A stretch of 64,000 bases of DNA from Pascua guehoae (Eukaryota > Basidiomycota > Tremellomycetes > Trichosporonales > Trichosporonaceae). The DNA is taken from the NCBI GenBank assembly GCA_001600415.1, contig BCJX01000006.1, positions 1,151,588 to 1,215,587 of the forward strand, written 5' to 3'. A model generated the notes under the pieces. That model saw only the letters and a program-made list of their open reading frames with translations. It made no database searches and had not been told where the DNA came from. This document shows, piece after piece, positions 1 to 12,127 of the stretch; position 1 is the first letter of the stretch; the number at the start of each line of letters is the position of its first letter. The position numbers and the translations under genes were made by a program.

Positions 1-819
1 GGCAGCACCGAGCCCCCGCGCTGCCCAGCCGAGCCCACGGTCCGTCGTCGTCGATTTCCCCATGCCCAACATGCAGAACGGGTATGCGCGCGGTTCCCCG
101 ACGACAAGCCCAGGAACCCCCACATCTGCCTCGCGGGGTTACACCCCGGGCATGCCTGGCCCAGCCTCTGGCCCCGGATACGCGCCTCAGCCATCCTACT
201 CGCAGCAAATGCCGACTCCCCGCGCGCAACGCCCCCACATCCAGATCCAGGTGCCCGTGATGCCCGCAATCGTCAACACTGCGCCCATTTCGCCCATGTT
301 GGCCGCCCCGCCGCGCGCACACTTTGCCGGCCCATCATCCCCCGCAGCAGGCAGCGACAATGCCTCGCTCCGCGCATTCGACGGCCTGCGCGAAAAGGCA
401 GCCACGTTCCGTGAAGGCGAAGAGGAGATTCTCACCCCCTTCTCGACCCGCCGCGAGACGGGCCCCCGCAACCAGCAGCAACGCCGCTCCCGCTGGGGCC
501 GCCTCAGTACCGTTCGTCCCGTGTCAAACTATGACCTCTGGAAGCGTATCTCGATTGTCCAGAAGTCGGGCCTCCACGACAAGGAGTCGGGCTTTATCAC
601 CCAGAAGAAGCGCTCCATCTGGAAGAATCCCTACTTTGTCTTTCCCTTAATTATTGTGAGTTTGTTGCGGCGGCTCGCCCACGAATTACAGACCTGACTT
701 GTCAGACACTCTTGGCCGTCGGCGCAGTCGTCACCTGGGCCGTCATAAAGATCTATAACCAGCCGACCCTCGGCGTCGAGGACCCAGCCACGGCGAGCGC
801 ATCCGCCACTGCTATCTAA
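1..819 (+). CDS. C-terminal part of an unknown single-pass membrane protein
   Basis: I do not recognise this protein. The first ATG is at 62, but the frame is open to the window edge, so the true start may lie upstream. Exon 62..655 joins exon 706..819 across a 50-nt GTGAG...CAG intron (656..705). If the ATG at 62 is used the product is 235 residues plus stop. The N-terminal half is Pro/Ser/Gly-rich and disordered. A basic stretch follows (NQQQRRSRWGRL), then a region ending KNPYFVFP. The hydrophobic segment spans the splice (LIITLLAVGAVVTWAVI) and looks like one transmembrane helix close to the C-terminus. A short acidic/Ala-Ser tail of about 20 residues follows. This layout fits a tail-proximal membrane anchor with a large cytosolic disordered part. 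No catalytic domain is visible. Confidence 0.6.
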
Positions 820-2716
820 TCTCGTCCGCTTTTGCCTACTTGCTTGCTTGCCCAAACTCGCTTGCCTGTTTGGCTGTTTTTGGTTTTGTCTCTCCACAAC
901 CAATCTTGTCGGCCCGGGTGGATACTTATCCCCGTCCACCCCACCTGCCGACCGCGTCGCTCTGCGTCCTGCTTGCCCTTTTCATGGCCCCGATCCACTT
1001 TATGTCCCCCCGCCCGCGCCCAGATTGCGCAACGTCGGCCCCCCCCCCTCCCCCTTTGCCTCTCCAACCCTCACTTCCGAACCCACCTCACCCGCCTTTC
1101 CGGATTCTTCACGCCATCAGGACATTCATCTCGCGTACCGACTTCCCCCTCACCCACACCCCACACCCCTCCCGACCACGCCGCTGCGCGCGCATGGCAC
1201 CGGACAGCCGGGCATACGCTGGCGCTGGCGCTGCATACCCCCACCACTTGTCTGGTACTGCATTCCAATCATGTTTCATTGTCATATTGCATAGGGTGTT
1301 GAGATGCATAGCTTTGCTCTGCATGCGTGCGTGCGTGTTTTGAGCCCTGTAGAGTTTTTTTGCCACTTTCTTTGACAGTAGCAGAGGTCATGTCTCGTTC
1401 CTCAATGCGCAGCGGAGGGAGCTGGCACTCGTGTATCTTCATCCGGGTTCGCCTGCAAACCTACACGGTACGAGAGTCTACGAAGGGGCACTACAGCAGA
1501 GGACGGGGTATAGCTGCTGTATGACCAGTGGGCAATGCTCAGCGAACGATAAGAAGCGGAATGATTTATCCCAGAAGTGATCACACATTATGACCACGTC
1601 CACAGCTAACGGACACCGTGGAAAGTGCTGGACTGCAGCCGCCACTGTGTTATTCAGCAGCTCGGTAGCATGGACGTAGACGTTGATCACGCGCCTGGTA
1701 TACCCTGCCCCAGTTGGACTGCATCCCACATCCAGGGTTCCACTCCAGCCATCTGGCCATTCCCACCTCCAGGTTTCCACTCCCGCCACCTCATGCTGTT
1801 ACTGTTACTGCTGTCGGCACCTGTGACAGCAAAAGGCCGAGCTGCCCCATCTCCTCGTGCTACATCGTAACGGAGTTGAACCCCTGCCGCGTCGATTCTG
1901 AATGGCAACGACGCATGATACCGTTTCACCAACGATGTCGCTTGTGGGAGAACGGCGAGCAGGGCGCCCGCAGCCCTGGAATTATTCCAGTCTTGACCGG
2001 GCCGTGTGTGCAAAACGAAAGAGCAGCCGTTGACAGCCAGTACTTGAGTGCAATGCATGAGCATTTTGTCGTGCCACCACGCATGGTAGTTTTGCTGTTG
2101 CGGCCATGATGAAAGGGCCGAGGAAGAGAAAGGAATTGACAACAATCGCCATTTGCCACTCGCACGCGATCAAGTGGCATGCCAACTGAACCGTGATGCC
2201 CTGCGCCCATTCACCGCCGTTCTGGCCAGCTCGACTCTGGCCCGTGTACGATCATTTGCCTCGACAGGCGACGGCTATTGCTTACAGTGAACAGAGGCAA
2301 GGAAGAGACGGTGCCGACGGGTGATGCTGCTTTTGAGCGCAAAATCCACATAGAGCGAAGACGCAGTGGGCCGTCCGTTTTTTTTTTTCTTGACGAACAG
2401 GATGGGCGCGGGTGCTGAAGGTCGATGGAGTAGTTAATATTTACGACGTCAGAGTAGCGCCCGTGTTCAACCTATTCGCTAGCTTGTAGTAACAGCCACG
2501 GTCGTCAGCCCGCTCAATCTAGCACTATATGTCAGCTCGGCATGATCATCAGGTCTAGTTGGTCCTGTCGACTTATAATCAAGTGCAGTCGACAATGACT
2601 GCGATCAGTATACACCCCAGCGGCAGCGCCACATGGACACGGCCACATGACCTCTCTCATTACACAACTATGCAGGCGTAGCATATGGAACAGGGTATAT
2701 CGTTGCGCTCGTACTA
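820..2716. other. Intergenic region between convergent genes, no gene seen
   Basis: About 1.9 kb separates the membrane-protein stop from the CNB1 stop. The left part is pyrimidine-rich (C/T tracts around 1040-1200). It reads open in several frames only because stops are rare in such sequence. No conserved protein motif, tRNA-like fold or long tandem repeat was found. A T10 tract is near 2380. This is long for a convergent spacer in such a dense genome, so an unrecognised non-coding transcript is possible but unsupported. Confidence 0.5.
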
Positions 2717-4100
2717 TTAGAACAGATCCTCGAGCGTCATTTGCCTGGGTGTGTCAGTTCTGGTACCCACGGAGGCTGGTCTTGTTGGCCCACAGCTCTA
2801 CTCACTTGACAATGTCGGTGCTCGCGACCATCTCGGTAAACTCCTCGAATGACAGCTTGCCGTCTCCGTCCTTGTCGGCCTCCATAATCGTCTTGTCCAC
2901 AATCTGCTGAAGCTGCTGGTCCTGGCTGTTAGTGGACAGCCCATTCCCACATCCACGATACGTGTCGGTACTGGGCAGTGGGCCACAGTCCTGCCCGTTC
3001 ACTGGTGGCTGATACGCACCTTGAGGTTGTTGCCGACCATCTGCTTGAGAACGAGATACAGCTCGCCATTGGAGATGTATCCATCACGGTCCATGTCGTA
3101 GACCTTGAACGCGACTGCCGGTGTGAGCGTGCCGCGTATTGGGTGGCGGGGGGCCTTTCGACCGTCCCCATCCTCGTACTCACAACGAAGCTTCTCATCA
3201 CGTCCGCCCTTTGACGAGAATGCGCTGAGACCACCCACAAACTCCTGGAAGTCTACAGTACCAGAGCCACTGTGACGTCAGCGTGATGGTCCTAGTTATA
3301 GAGCCTCTCTACGACGGGGGGCGCAGCAGCGTGGGCGTTGGATGACAATGGAGGAGAGAACCACATATCCCTGAACTTTGGACGAGCGGTAGCAGGCGCC
3401 ATGGCCGCTGTGGATCGTAGACAGCAGTGGCCGTGCCAGCTCCACCGGGCACACCACGAAGAGGCGGTTTGCACTAAAGCACCCGCAAGTACACTCGCCG
3501 CCAACGCGCAAGAGTCGGTGCCCAGCAACTCCTCCACAGGTAGCCGCCGACATACCACCCTTCGCAACCCTTGAGCCCACACCGCCGCACCCACCGCCTG
3601 TACCGCCGAGGCCCCTGCAGCGCAGACGTGTCCGGCCGCGCGCCACGCAGACTCACTCTTCGTCAAAGATGGCAATCATGCGGTGCGCGAGGGGGTTGTT
3701 GGCAATCTGGGGGATCTGGAGAAACTCGTCCTTGTCAATCGCGCCCGAGCCGTCCTTGTCCAGCTTCATAAAGCGCTTCTTGAGGCGCAGGAGCTCGGGT
3801 CCCGAGACTGCAGGCGGGATAGTGCGTGTCGGGGGACAGGAGAGAGAAGCATTAATAAGCCGTGTTGCGAGCCGGGATTCGAGAGCGGTGGGGCGGTGGA
3901 GGAGCAGTGCGCAGTGCAGTGCGGCGACGCGGGGACAGGCGGCGCACACGGTACCGATGAGCGAGCGCAAGAGCGACCAAGTTGAACATGTCACGAGAGA
4001 GAGAGAACGCGTCAGCCCCACCATCACTAGACGCACGACACTACGCACAGTTCGAGCTCCGCTCGAGGCTCGAGAAGACGCTCGATTCGGCTTGGCCCAT
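2717..4100 (-). CDS. CNB1: Calcineurin regulatory subunit B
   Basis: This is the Ca2+-binding regulatory subunit of the calcineurin phosphatase, which binds and activates the catalytic A subunit in the cytosol. Six exons, read from the right, are 4100..4049, 3807..3657, 3269..3184, 3114..3020, 2921..2806 and 2744..2717. They sum to 528 nt, giving 175 residues, the usual length. The start MGQAES has Gly2 and Ser6, fitting N-myristoylation. Four EF-hand loops are complete: D34-E45, D66-E77, D103-E114 and D144-E155. The protein ends in KQMTLEDLF, typical of fungal CNB. The intron at 3656..3270 is 387 nt, much longer than the other four. Phases agree at every junction. The gene is convergent with the membrane-protein gene and lies about 540 bp from a tRNA. 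Identity is very secure. Confidence 0.95.
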
Positions 4101-4641
4101 CGTGTCGGTGAAGGGGGGCTACGGGACGGGGAGGGGGAGGTGGCGAGGGGCGGGAGATGGGCGGCGTGTGCCTCGGAGCGCTGTGCGAGCGGGTGGTCGG
4201 TGTAGCCTTGGGCGGGAGAGGGATGCGACGAGTGGACGACGAGGAGAAGTGTGAGTTGGTGGGTGGTAAGGACCAGTGCAGTGCGTAGTGGATGGTGACG
4301 AGAAGCAGTGTTGCCGTTCGAGGTCGAGGTCGAGATGAGACGAGCAGACGAGACCGACACGGTGGGTGCACAGGGGCTGCCTCCCTGCGGTACCGGCATG
4401 AACGCGATCCACCACCCACGGATCCCATGCGAGCCTGGGCCGTCATACGCGACAGAGGCGCGGCACGGGATCAAATCGAAACCGCCAGGTGTCTCAGGCA
4501 CCCACCACATGGCGGATCAGATCCCTCCACCCATCCTCTCCAAAGTGGCATCCAAAGTCTTTGAACCAACGAGCATTGACAAAAGCGTCCAATGCAATCT
4601 CCTCAGATGCAAAGACACGTCGATAGGAGCAAAAAGGACGT
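4101..4641. other. Spacer between CNB1 start and the tRNA gene
   Basis: About 540 bp hold the presumed CNB1 promoter, read leftwards, and the region 3' of the tRNA. There is a purine-rich tract just upstream of the CNB1 ATG (G/A runs, 4120-4170). No TATA box and no second gene were recognised. Confidence 0.5.
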
Positions 4642-4738
4642 GTCTAAAGGCGGGATCGAACCGCCGACCTTGCGCGGCCACCAAGAGACTCTGCGAGCCA
4701 TGTGAAGCGCATACTCTAACCAACTGAGCTATTCAGAC
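4642..4738 (-). tRNA. tRNA-Val (anticodon CAC) with a 24-nt intron
   Basis: Read on the minus strand the gene starts GTCTGAATAGCTCAG and ends GGTTCGATCCCGCC plus TTTAGAC. The acceptor stem GTCTGAA/TTTAGAC pairs fully with one G-U. The D stem GCTC/GAGT, anticodon stem TGCGC/GCGCA and T stem GGCGG/CCGCC all form. The loop reads TT-CAC-A before the intron, so the anticodon is CAC (valine, GUG codons). The intron occupies 4700..4677, immediately after position 37, the canonical site for nuclear tRNA introns. The mature length is 73 nt before CCA addition. No run of T was checked as a terminator beyond the 3' end. Confidence 0.9.
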
Positions 4739-5431
4739 CTGTCACGTGACTTCTCTCTCTGTGGCCGAGTCGTTCTGAGTTTAGACGAAGCCAAGCACCT
4801 GTTTGTGAATCGGGACCGTGCGCCGTGCTTCACGGGGGAATTGTGTCGCTACTGTGGGTGAATTACTGCTGTGTGTGTCAGCAGAACAGCCAATTCTGCA
4901 GAACAAAACGAAGGACAAGTCGAATACGAACTGCTCGCAAGAATGTCAACGAGATGTGTGTAACGAATGGGAAACAACTACCTGTTCTTGTGCTGCAAAA
5001 GACTTGAAGATAGGGGCTGGGAGCAGTTGCTGTCAAACATCTCACAGGTATTGCATTTATTGTCCGGAACGCTAGAGTTCCTTCCATTATCTTCTCATCC
5101 GGCGTTGAATAATTATCGAACAGTATATTGCAACTATCTCCAACAGAAACTACAAACGTCAGATAGGTCAGAAACAAACCTGTGAAGGCGAACTTCAGTA
5201 GGAAGTAGAATGAAAAGCTCACAACTACGGGAGCTACAGTCAACACTGCCCAGGCCAACGCGCCTTCGTCTCCTTTTGATAAAATTCAGGTACTACCTTG
5301 CCCGTTCACATTTTGCATTGTTCACATTACTTTATACGCTCCCAGACATTGTCCTTAGGCCCCTTAATCCTCGTACCTACACCCTTCTTCATCCCTTTTG
5401 ATATTCCAGGCCCATGTACCAGAGGAAACGT
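4739..5431. other. Intergenic region, no gene seen
   Basis: About 690 bp lie between the tRNA 5' end and the stop codon of the amine oxidase. The stretch is clearly more AT-rich than the flanking genes. A minus-strand open frame (about 4878-5258) has a hydrophobic start, but it shows no family resemblance and no splice support, so I do not call it. Confidence 0.5.
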
Positions 5432-7346
5432 TCAGCGACGGCGTCGGGTCGCACCGTGCCTCCTACGGGGGCTGCCACCCTTCTTCCTCCTCCCACCCTC
5501 CTGGCGCTTACTAAACGTCGTCTCCACCTGGTCGCAGGTCGTCAAGGCCTCGTAGACGGTACTGTCCGGGCAGTCTCCACCCATACACTCGCCAATGACC
5601 GCGGCCGTCTTGAGCCCCTGGTCCCACGCCCCCTGAACATAGCCAAAGTACTCGTCCGACATGGCCTCGCCCGTAAAGTGGAGCCACGAGGTGCCCGCGC
5701 CAATCGGCTGGCCGAGATTGTCGTGGTGCTGGTCGAGCGCGCCCAGGGGCCAATTCGAGTAGGAGCCGCGGTAGAGCGGGTCGAGCGTCCAGCGGGGCAC
5801 GAGAATGTCGGCTGGTTTGGGGATGGAGGGGCCGTAGATTTCCTGCAGGACCGCGAATGCCTCGTCCTGGATTTCTTCGTCCGACAGCTCCTCGTTGCGC
5901 CGCGCAAACGTGTCCGTCGCCGTGACCATGATGACGTTCTTGGACGTGCCCGAGGGGAAGAAGCCCGGCGCGTTGATGTTCTGCCACACGCCGTACCGGC
6001 CACGCAGGTCGGGGTCCGCATACATGATCCACTGGGAGGTGTCAGATAAATGGCTGGGGATTGTGAACGAGGATGGTTGTTTCACTCACCTGCTCGTCTC
6101 CCCAGAACTGCTCCTCGAACATCAAAAAGATCTTTTGGTACGTCGTCATGTCAAACGTAAAGATGGCCTCCTTCTTCCAGTCTGGGAGCTTGGGCACAAA
6201 GTGCACGTCCTGGTGCTGGAGCACACCGACACTAAACGTCGAGACGACGTGGGGAGCAGCAAACGTCCCCTTGTCGGTGGTAACGACAATGTCGCCGTCG
6301 CCAGACGCCGAACCGATGGCCGAGTAGTCGATTGTCTTGACGGTGGTGCCGAGGTGGAGACGCGGGTCGTCGAGATTCTGTCCAAAGAACTCGCGTGCCT
6401 CCTGCACAAAGATGTACTTGTAGCCACTGTTCGGGTCAGCGTGGTTGATCCAAAGAGAGAACCGCTTCCGGGGGGGCATGTAGTCGTAGCCAAACTCACC
6501 GCTGGTCAATCACAAAGTCGTCGTGCTCTTCAGCGATGCCTGCCTCCTGGCCGAACGCATTGTTAAAGCTCGCGGCTTCGGGAGGCTGGGCAAACGTGTA
6601 GTCAATGTTCCAGTACTCGTACAGCCACTGGAGAGGGTTGACGGGGATCCAGTCCATGATGGACGTGGCGACGCGGACGGACACGTCGACGAGCGAGTTG
6701 TTCTGGCGCCACTCTGCGTGGTGTTAGTATTGGTCTGGAGGGGGGGGGGGGTGCGTGCTGATGGGGGGGGAAAAGGGATCGGGGCGATGAGGGAGGTAGG
6801 CAAGTCACTATCGGCTGGAGCCCATGATCACTCACCAGAGTACCCGGGGGCGTTGTCGAGAAAGTTGTCATAACCCTCCATGAACGCCTGCTGCTCGTCG
6901 TCGTCCAAAAAGTGGCCCCGCTCCCCGTCGGCCTCGATCCCAAGCCCCTGGAACCAGGTCGAGTTGGTATAGTCCTGTGGAGCCGTCTGGAGCCCCCACT
7001 TGCGTGCGAGCTCGAGAATGGGCTCTTTGCCCGGGCCCTGGATCCAGTTACACCCCTTTTCGACCGTGACGCTCTCGCCCGTCTTCTTGTCCGTCAGCGT
7101 CTCGGTGTGGGCGCGCCCGCCGAGCTCGTCGCGCCCCTCGATGAGGAGAATGTCCGTCACGTTGTGGTCGTTGATGAGGGAGCGGGCGAGCGAGATGCCC
7201 GCGATGCCCCCGCCGAGGATGATGACTTGGGCGTGTTTGGTCCCACCCGACGAGGTGTCGCCGCCATGACCGTTGTTGCTCCGCGGTTCGGGGCCAATGG
7301 CCGCCGCGAGCGCGAGCGGGAGGAGGGCGAGGTAGAGTGTGCGCAT
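5432..7346 (-). CDS. Secreted FAD-dependent amine (polyamine) oxidase
   Basis: This is a flavin amine oxidase of the polyamine/monoamine oxidase family, expected to oxidise amines to aldehyde, ammonia or diamine, and H2O2. Four exons are 7346..6836, 6713..6500, 6426..6090 and 6031..5432, giving 553 residues. The N-terminus (MRTLYLALLPLALAAA) is a signal peptide, so it probably acts outside the cell or in the secretory route. The FAD Rossmann motif GGGIAG is at about 45-50, followed by acidic E70 and the ELGGR motif at 74-78. The C-terminal FAD-binding segment WLHFTGEAMS is at about 470-479, followed by YFGYVQGAWDQG. The protein ends in an odd Arg/Lys/Gly-rich tail of about 30 residues beginning KRQEGG. 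A potential GTAAGC donor sits just before it, so an alternative C-terminus cannot be excluded. Substrate is not predictable here. Confidence 0.85.
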
Positions 7347-8486
7347 GGTCCCGAGCTGTTGGCACCGGCGAGGGACCAGTCAACCCCCCGCTTATGTATC
7401 GCTTCTTCCTGCGACTCCCACGAGGGCCGACCGGTTATCACATGGCCCCCTCGCATAAAACTCTGGGACAATATTGCATTCGGATGGCTGATCTTTGAGC
7501 TTTGCGGCACGGCTTGGTGGCTGTAACGTAAACAATTAATGTGTGCCTTGAACCTGGCCAATGGAACAATCAGGCTGAACGGGGCCACTGAACACCCGTC
7601 AACTCGTGGGCTGCCTCTTCGTCAGCAGCTCGTCTTTGTGGGGCTGTAGACTCTCGTAGGCGCATGCCTGTCACGCGTTTGTCACTGTTCTGTAAGGTGT
7701 TCTTTTTGGTTTTGGAAACGAGTTACCAAACCGAGCTTAATGTCTGAGGAATGCCAAGGGATCTGACAATGACGTACGCACGTGACAAATGGTTGGTGGC
7801 TGCGCAGCAGTTGGCAGGGCGGAGAGGTCCGAGCACTCGCTTCCACGGATTTTTGCTCCAATTTGTCTTATGCGTGCTGCATGCTGCAGCTGTGATACGC
7901 ACGTTTGCTGAAGCCATGTTGACGCTCCCCTGAAAGTTCCTGTTGACCGCGTGCGTTCAAGACTTCAATGTAGTGGAAGCGAACTACGGTACAACATGGT
8001 TTTGGCGATGGGGACTACCCCAAGACAATGGACTGCGAAGGCTGTCGATCACTATCAACGAGTGGCGTAGGATACGTTCAAGCAGCAACCCTCTGAATGA
8101 ACTTGGTATCCTCGTGCTCTGCTTGACAGAGATGCAACTGGAGGCACTCGCAAGAGCCCCAGAACATGGGGCTGAAACAGCAGAAAACACTCCCACCCTT
8201 CCAAATGTTCGTGCTCATCTATTTCCGATGAAGAGCATCTCCTACCAGCCTGGTTCATAATCATGCTGGACTGGGGAATAGGGCACAGGATAGTCCGTAT
8301 ATGCATACCTGAATCGCACGGAATTGTCCACAAATGCGTGACTAATGCTAACTGTCCAAGCATGATCCGTGTCGAAACAGTGGTCCCGACAGGAGACTTA
8401 TTGCAAAGGCGTAAGTGCCTCGGACGAAGGGGAGATGGAGCGCGGGCGTTGAAGCGCATGGAAGAAGGGAATTAGCTATGGATATC
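7347..8486. other. Intergenic region upstream of the amine oxidase
   Basis: About 1.1 kb separate two minus-strand genes. It contains the presumed amine-oxidase promoter (left part) and the chitin deacetylase 3' region (right part). I see no conserved gene, repeat or RNA. Confidence 0.5.
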
Positions 8487-10014
8487 CTAGAAGACGAGGC
8501 CAACGGCAAAGGCGGCAAGGGCGCCGACGGCAGTGGTACCGGGGACGACGAGGGACAAAGCTCCGCTGCCAGCACTGGCGGTCGAGCTGGCGCCCGACTG
8601 GGTGGCGTCGGCCGCCGAGCCGGTCGACGAGCCGGTGGACGAGGTGTCGTCGTCGGAGGTACCGTTCCTCTGGCCCGAAAGGTACGAGTTGAAGTCGGGG
8701 AACGTGACGTTTTGCTCGGCGTACGGGTGGGTGTTGTTGTAGCCGACGGCGATGGGGACAATGGCCTTGAACTGCGACTTGATCGTCGGGTACTGGTTGA
8801 TCATCTCCTGCATGGTAAAGTTGTTGATCTCGTGGTTGAGGACGACGGGGCCGTGGGTAGCGTACGCGCCCGACTTTTGCTGGTCGAAGATCTTGTTGTA
8901 GTTGTTGAGGACGTCCTGCTCGGTAACGTTGTTGGTTCCGACCGACCAGTCAAAGGTGTCGTCGCTCCAGAGAATGGTGGTGAGGTTGAGCTGGGCGGCA
9001 ATAAAGCGGATACGGTTGTCGACGTCACCAAAGGGCGGGCGCCAGCAGGTAGGGGTCACGCCGACGACCTGCTTGATGGCCTCGCGCGTGTAGTAGAGCT
9101 CGGCAAAGGCCTGCTGGTTGTTAAAGCTGGTCATGTAGCCGTGCGACCAGGTGTGGACGCAAATCTCGTGATCGTCCTCGCGGGCGCGGATGGCCTGGAC
9201 AGGCCAGTCCATGACGTTGGAGCCAATGAAGAACATGGTTGCCTTCTGGTTGTTCTCCTCGAGGAAGTTGTAGAGAAGGTTGTGCGAGCAGTTGGGGCCG
9301 TCGTCAAAGCCAAAGCCCCAGGTATCGGGCTCGGGCATGGTCGAAATGTCGGCCACAATGTTGGTGTCGGCAGCGGGCGTCGTACAACGCGTCTGAGTCC
9401 ACCAGCAGTCGGGGTCGTCAGCCGCGTAGTTCATGCCGCTAAAGTCACCCAAGTGGCCGTTGCCCTTGGGCACGGCGTTGGGGAACTTTTCGCTGACGGT
9501 GGCGTTGATGGTGGCAAACAGCGACGACGCGGCGTCGTCGCCTGCAACGAGGTCGGCCGCCTGCCAGATCGTAGGGAACTTTGCGGTGAGGCCAGCAGTG
9601 GGTGGGTACCCGTAAGGGGCGCACTGGGCGGCAACGTCTGCATGTTAGCGGCCAGGCTACCCGAGAGTAAGAGTAGAGGGCGATGGCAGAGAGATGGGGT
9701 TAGCCCCTGGGTGGTGACTACCAACAGACGTGATGTGGGTGAGACAAGTGTCTGTCACAAAGGACACACGCGTTGCGCCACTACCAGACGTGCCAGAGGG
9801 GTGGTCCAACAATAGATTTGTCGGCCACCATCGGACACGGTCACGCCGGCCAACGACGGACAACTTTGAGATGGGACTCGTGCTCACCAATGTTCGAGTT
9901 GTCGACCTGGCGGGCATAGATGGCGGGGCCGCCAGTGTTGCGGCGGCCAATCTCACCACCGCCACAGCCGCGGACGGCCGCAACGGCGGGGAGGAGGGCG
10001 AGGAGGGCGAGCAT
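8487..10014 (-). CDS. CDA: Chitin deacetylase, probably GPI-anchored
   Basis: This is a carbohydrate esterase family 4 enzyme that removes acetyl groups from chitin to make chitosan in the cell wall. Two exons, 10014..9888 and 9637..8487, give 425 residues. The start MLALLALLPAVAAV is a signal peptide, followed by a short region with RR, a possible processing site. The NodB motifs are all present: FGFDDGP (about 151-156), HTWSH with its two metal-ligand His (about 204-208), CWRPPFGD, SDDTFDW and VVLNHE. The C-terminus is Ser/Thr/Gly-rich and ends in a hydrophobic tail (VGALAAFAVGLVF), typical of a GPI signal. Cryptococcus relatives have several such Cda proteins; which paralogue this matches is not clear. 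The 250-nt intron interrupts the propeptide region. Confidence 0.93.
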
Positions 10015-12127
10015 GGTGGGGTGGTTTAGTGAGTGTGGGGCGGCAGGTGGATTGCCAGAGGTATAAAACGGGTTGAGGAATGTGCTTAACGTGCCCAGCA
10101 AATGTCAAGACGAGGACGAACGCGCGACGCGAGATGCGGGGTGGTGCGGAGGGTGCGAGTGTGCGAGGCGAGGTTGGTCGTCGACGGGGGGGGAGGTTGT
10201 GAGCGCAACGAGTAGGGCCAAGGGATGCCGAGAGCTAGAGAGAGCCGCGGCGAGAGAGATATCCAAAGGCCAAGCTAGAAACAAAAGATGAGAAAGAAGA
10301 CAAACCCAACAACGATGAGTGCAATCGTGTTGAAGACGAAACACAAGAGTCGGGCGAGGACGGCGCGCGCGACACGCACGAGGTGTGAACGGGCTGCGCA
10401 GTTTGGTGCCAGGATTAGCATACGCGACTCGCACCAAGCGAACGAGCAAGGAACTAAGGAGAAAAGAGCAAGGAGCAAGGTTGCGAGCAGCCGAGGGTGA
10501 ACGACACGGACAACCCGCCTCGGAACTTTCGACGCCCCCCGCCCGCCCGCCCGTGCCGAGAGAGAGACAGACAGACAGAGGAGAGGCAGCACACCTCACC
10601 TGCAGAGCTGCCCCCAGGCTGTCCCCCTCGCCTCGCTATCTTTGGGGTGGTGCGTTTGTTTGCAGCGTGCCGTCACACTTGGCACATCGGCTCCGTCGGC
10701 AAGAGCTAGAAACGGCAGGCCACCTGAAAGCCACTGACACCATTTTGGCAACGCGGCCAATTCGTTTGAGGCCAAAAATAGAATGGTCGTACCCAAACCC
10801 TCGGGCGGCCAGGGACCCCCCCTTGCCTCAACCGTCATCACGGGTGGCATGCTCGCGTCACCACACGAGTGCGCGGCAGGCCGCCCGAGCAGAGTTTGAT
10901 CTGTGGTGCCCGAGGGAAACGCTGACACTTGACCTTGACGGCCCGGGGGTTCAATAATATCAGAGCCATCACACCCCACCTGCGGATGTGCGGGTGGTGC
11001 AGCCGCGGATGTGGTTTGGGCAAACAGGGCAGCGCAATAGTCCGATAAGGGACTGTCACATTGACGGGCAGCGAGAATCATCAACCTCGTTCACATCGCA
11101 CACGAGCAGCGCGCAAAGGCAATGACAGTGGCGCGGTAAGAAGCCTGCGAGCGCCGCTCACACTCGTCCGCACGCAGAGCATGCGTGGTGCGTCGCACGC
11201 GACCAGAGCCCCCTGCCGTGCTGCTAGGAACGGGCCGATGCGTTCGCTGTACCCAAGTAGCGAGCGGCCTGCTCAATGTTGCGCTGTGCCGTTCTCAGCC
11301 GCTGTCGCAAGCCACAAGACGACACGCAGTGCATGCTGGGACACATGATGGGCCTTGTTCGGTCCTGTGCCTGCTACACCAGTCCAGTACCTGACCTCTT
11401 CTACGATCGATCAGAATGGCTGGGCGAGGGCTGGCAGGCACTTGGTGTACACTTCAAAGTCAAACGTCGCAGCTTGTGGATGCATACATGTGGCACCGCC
11501 ATTCATGGGCCCCTCGAGTCTCAGCACCCCGCCCCCGTGTTTCCAAGCTACACACAGTTTCACAAGATCGCCCCTCCCACGCCCGGTGCTATTATTGACA
11601 GTCGCTCGTCGCAGATTGGCTACGGCTTCAGCTTGCAACCGCGGGAAGTCGCAGTCGCATGAGGCGTTGTGCTCATCGACTTTAGGACCTCATGTGGCCT
11701 CAGGAATAGCCATCCTGACGCATGCCAGGTGCCAGATGGTTTGCCAGAAGGAAAGAGTCCTTGCAGCAGCAGACCTTGACTATCTGCCCCGCCCCAACAC
11801 TTTGCTTGCTGTAACAAAGCTTCAACCGTTTCAGCATCGTAACAAGATCTCACTCGTTTCAACATCGCCTGTCCTCGCCGTCGACTTGGTCCTCATCGCA
11901 CCTCTGCGCAGAGTGTCTCGGCATCGCAGCAGGTTGAGAGATTGGGGGAGTACACCTCCCCCCACCCCCCCACCACACCCCACCCCCCTCACCGCCCTCC
12001 CGCGCAGCACAGCTCACCCCTTCGGTCCCACAAGTGCAGCACAAGAAACATTCACTCCCCCATTCCACCACCAACTCGCCTCCATACACATACACTTTGC
12101 CAGTTGCTCCCCGTCGGCACGCCCGGC
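10015..12127. other. Long intergenic region upstream of chitin deacetylase
   Basis: About 2.1 kb contain no recognisable gene. The first 600 bp are purine-rich on the + strand (CT-rich on the gene strand), as is common in leader and promoter regions of these yeasts. C-rich tracts occur at 11950-12010. Open frames across the region have no family motifs and lack consistent splicing, so I treat them as chance. Confidence 0.5.
10059..10068 (-). promoter_or_regulatory. Possible TATA element of the chitin deacetylase gene
   Basis: The + strand reads gtataaaac here; on the gene strand it is GTTTTATAC. It lies about 50 bp upstream of the ATG at 10014. Position and sequence allow a TATA role, but the transcription start is unknown and the element is short. 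Confidence 0.25.

Noticed and set aside
4878..5258. 126-residue minus-strand frame with a hydrophobic start
   Set aside because: No family resemblance; lies in AT-rich spacer; hydrophobicity follows from T-rich composition.
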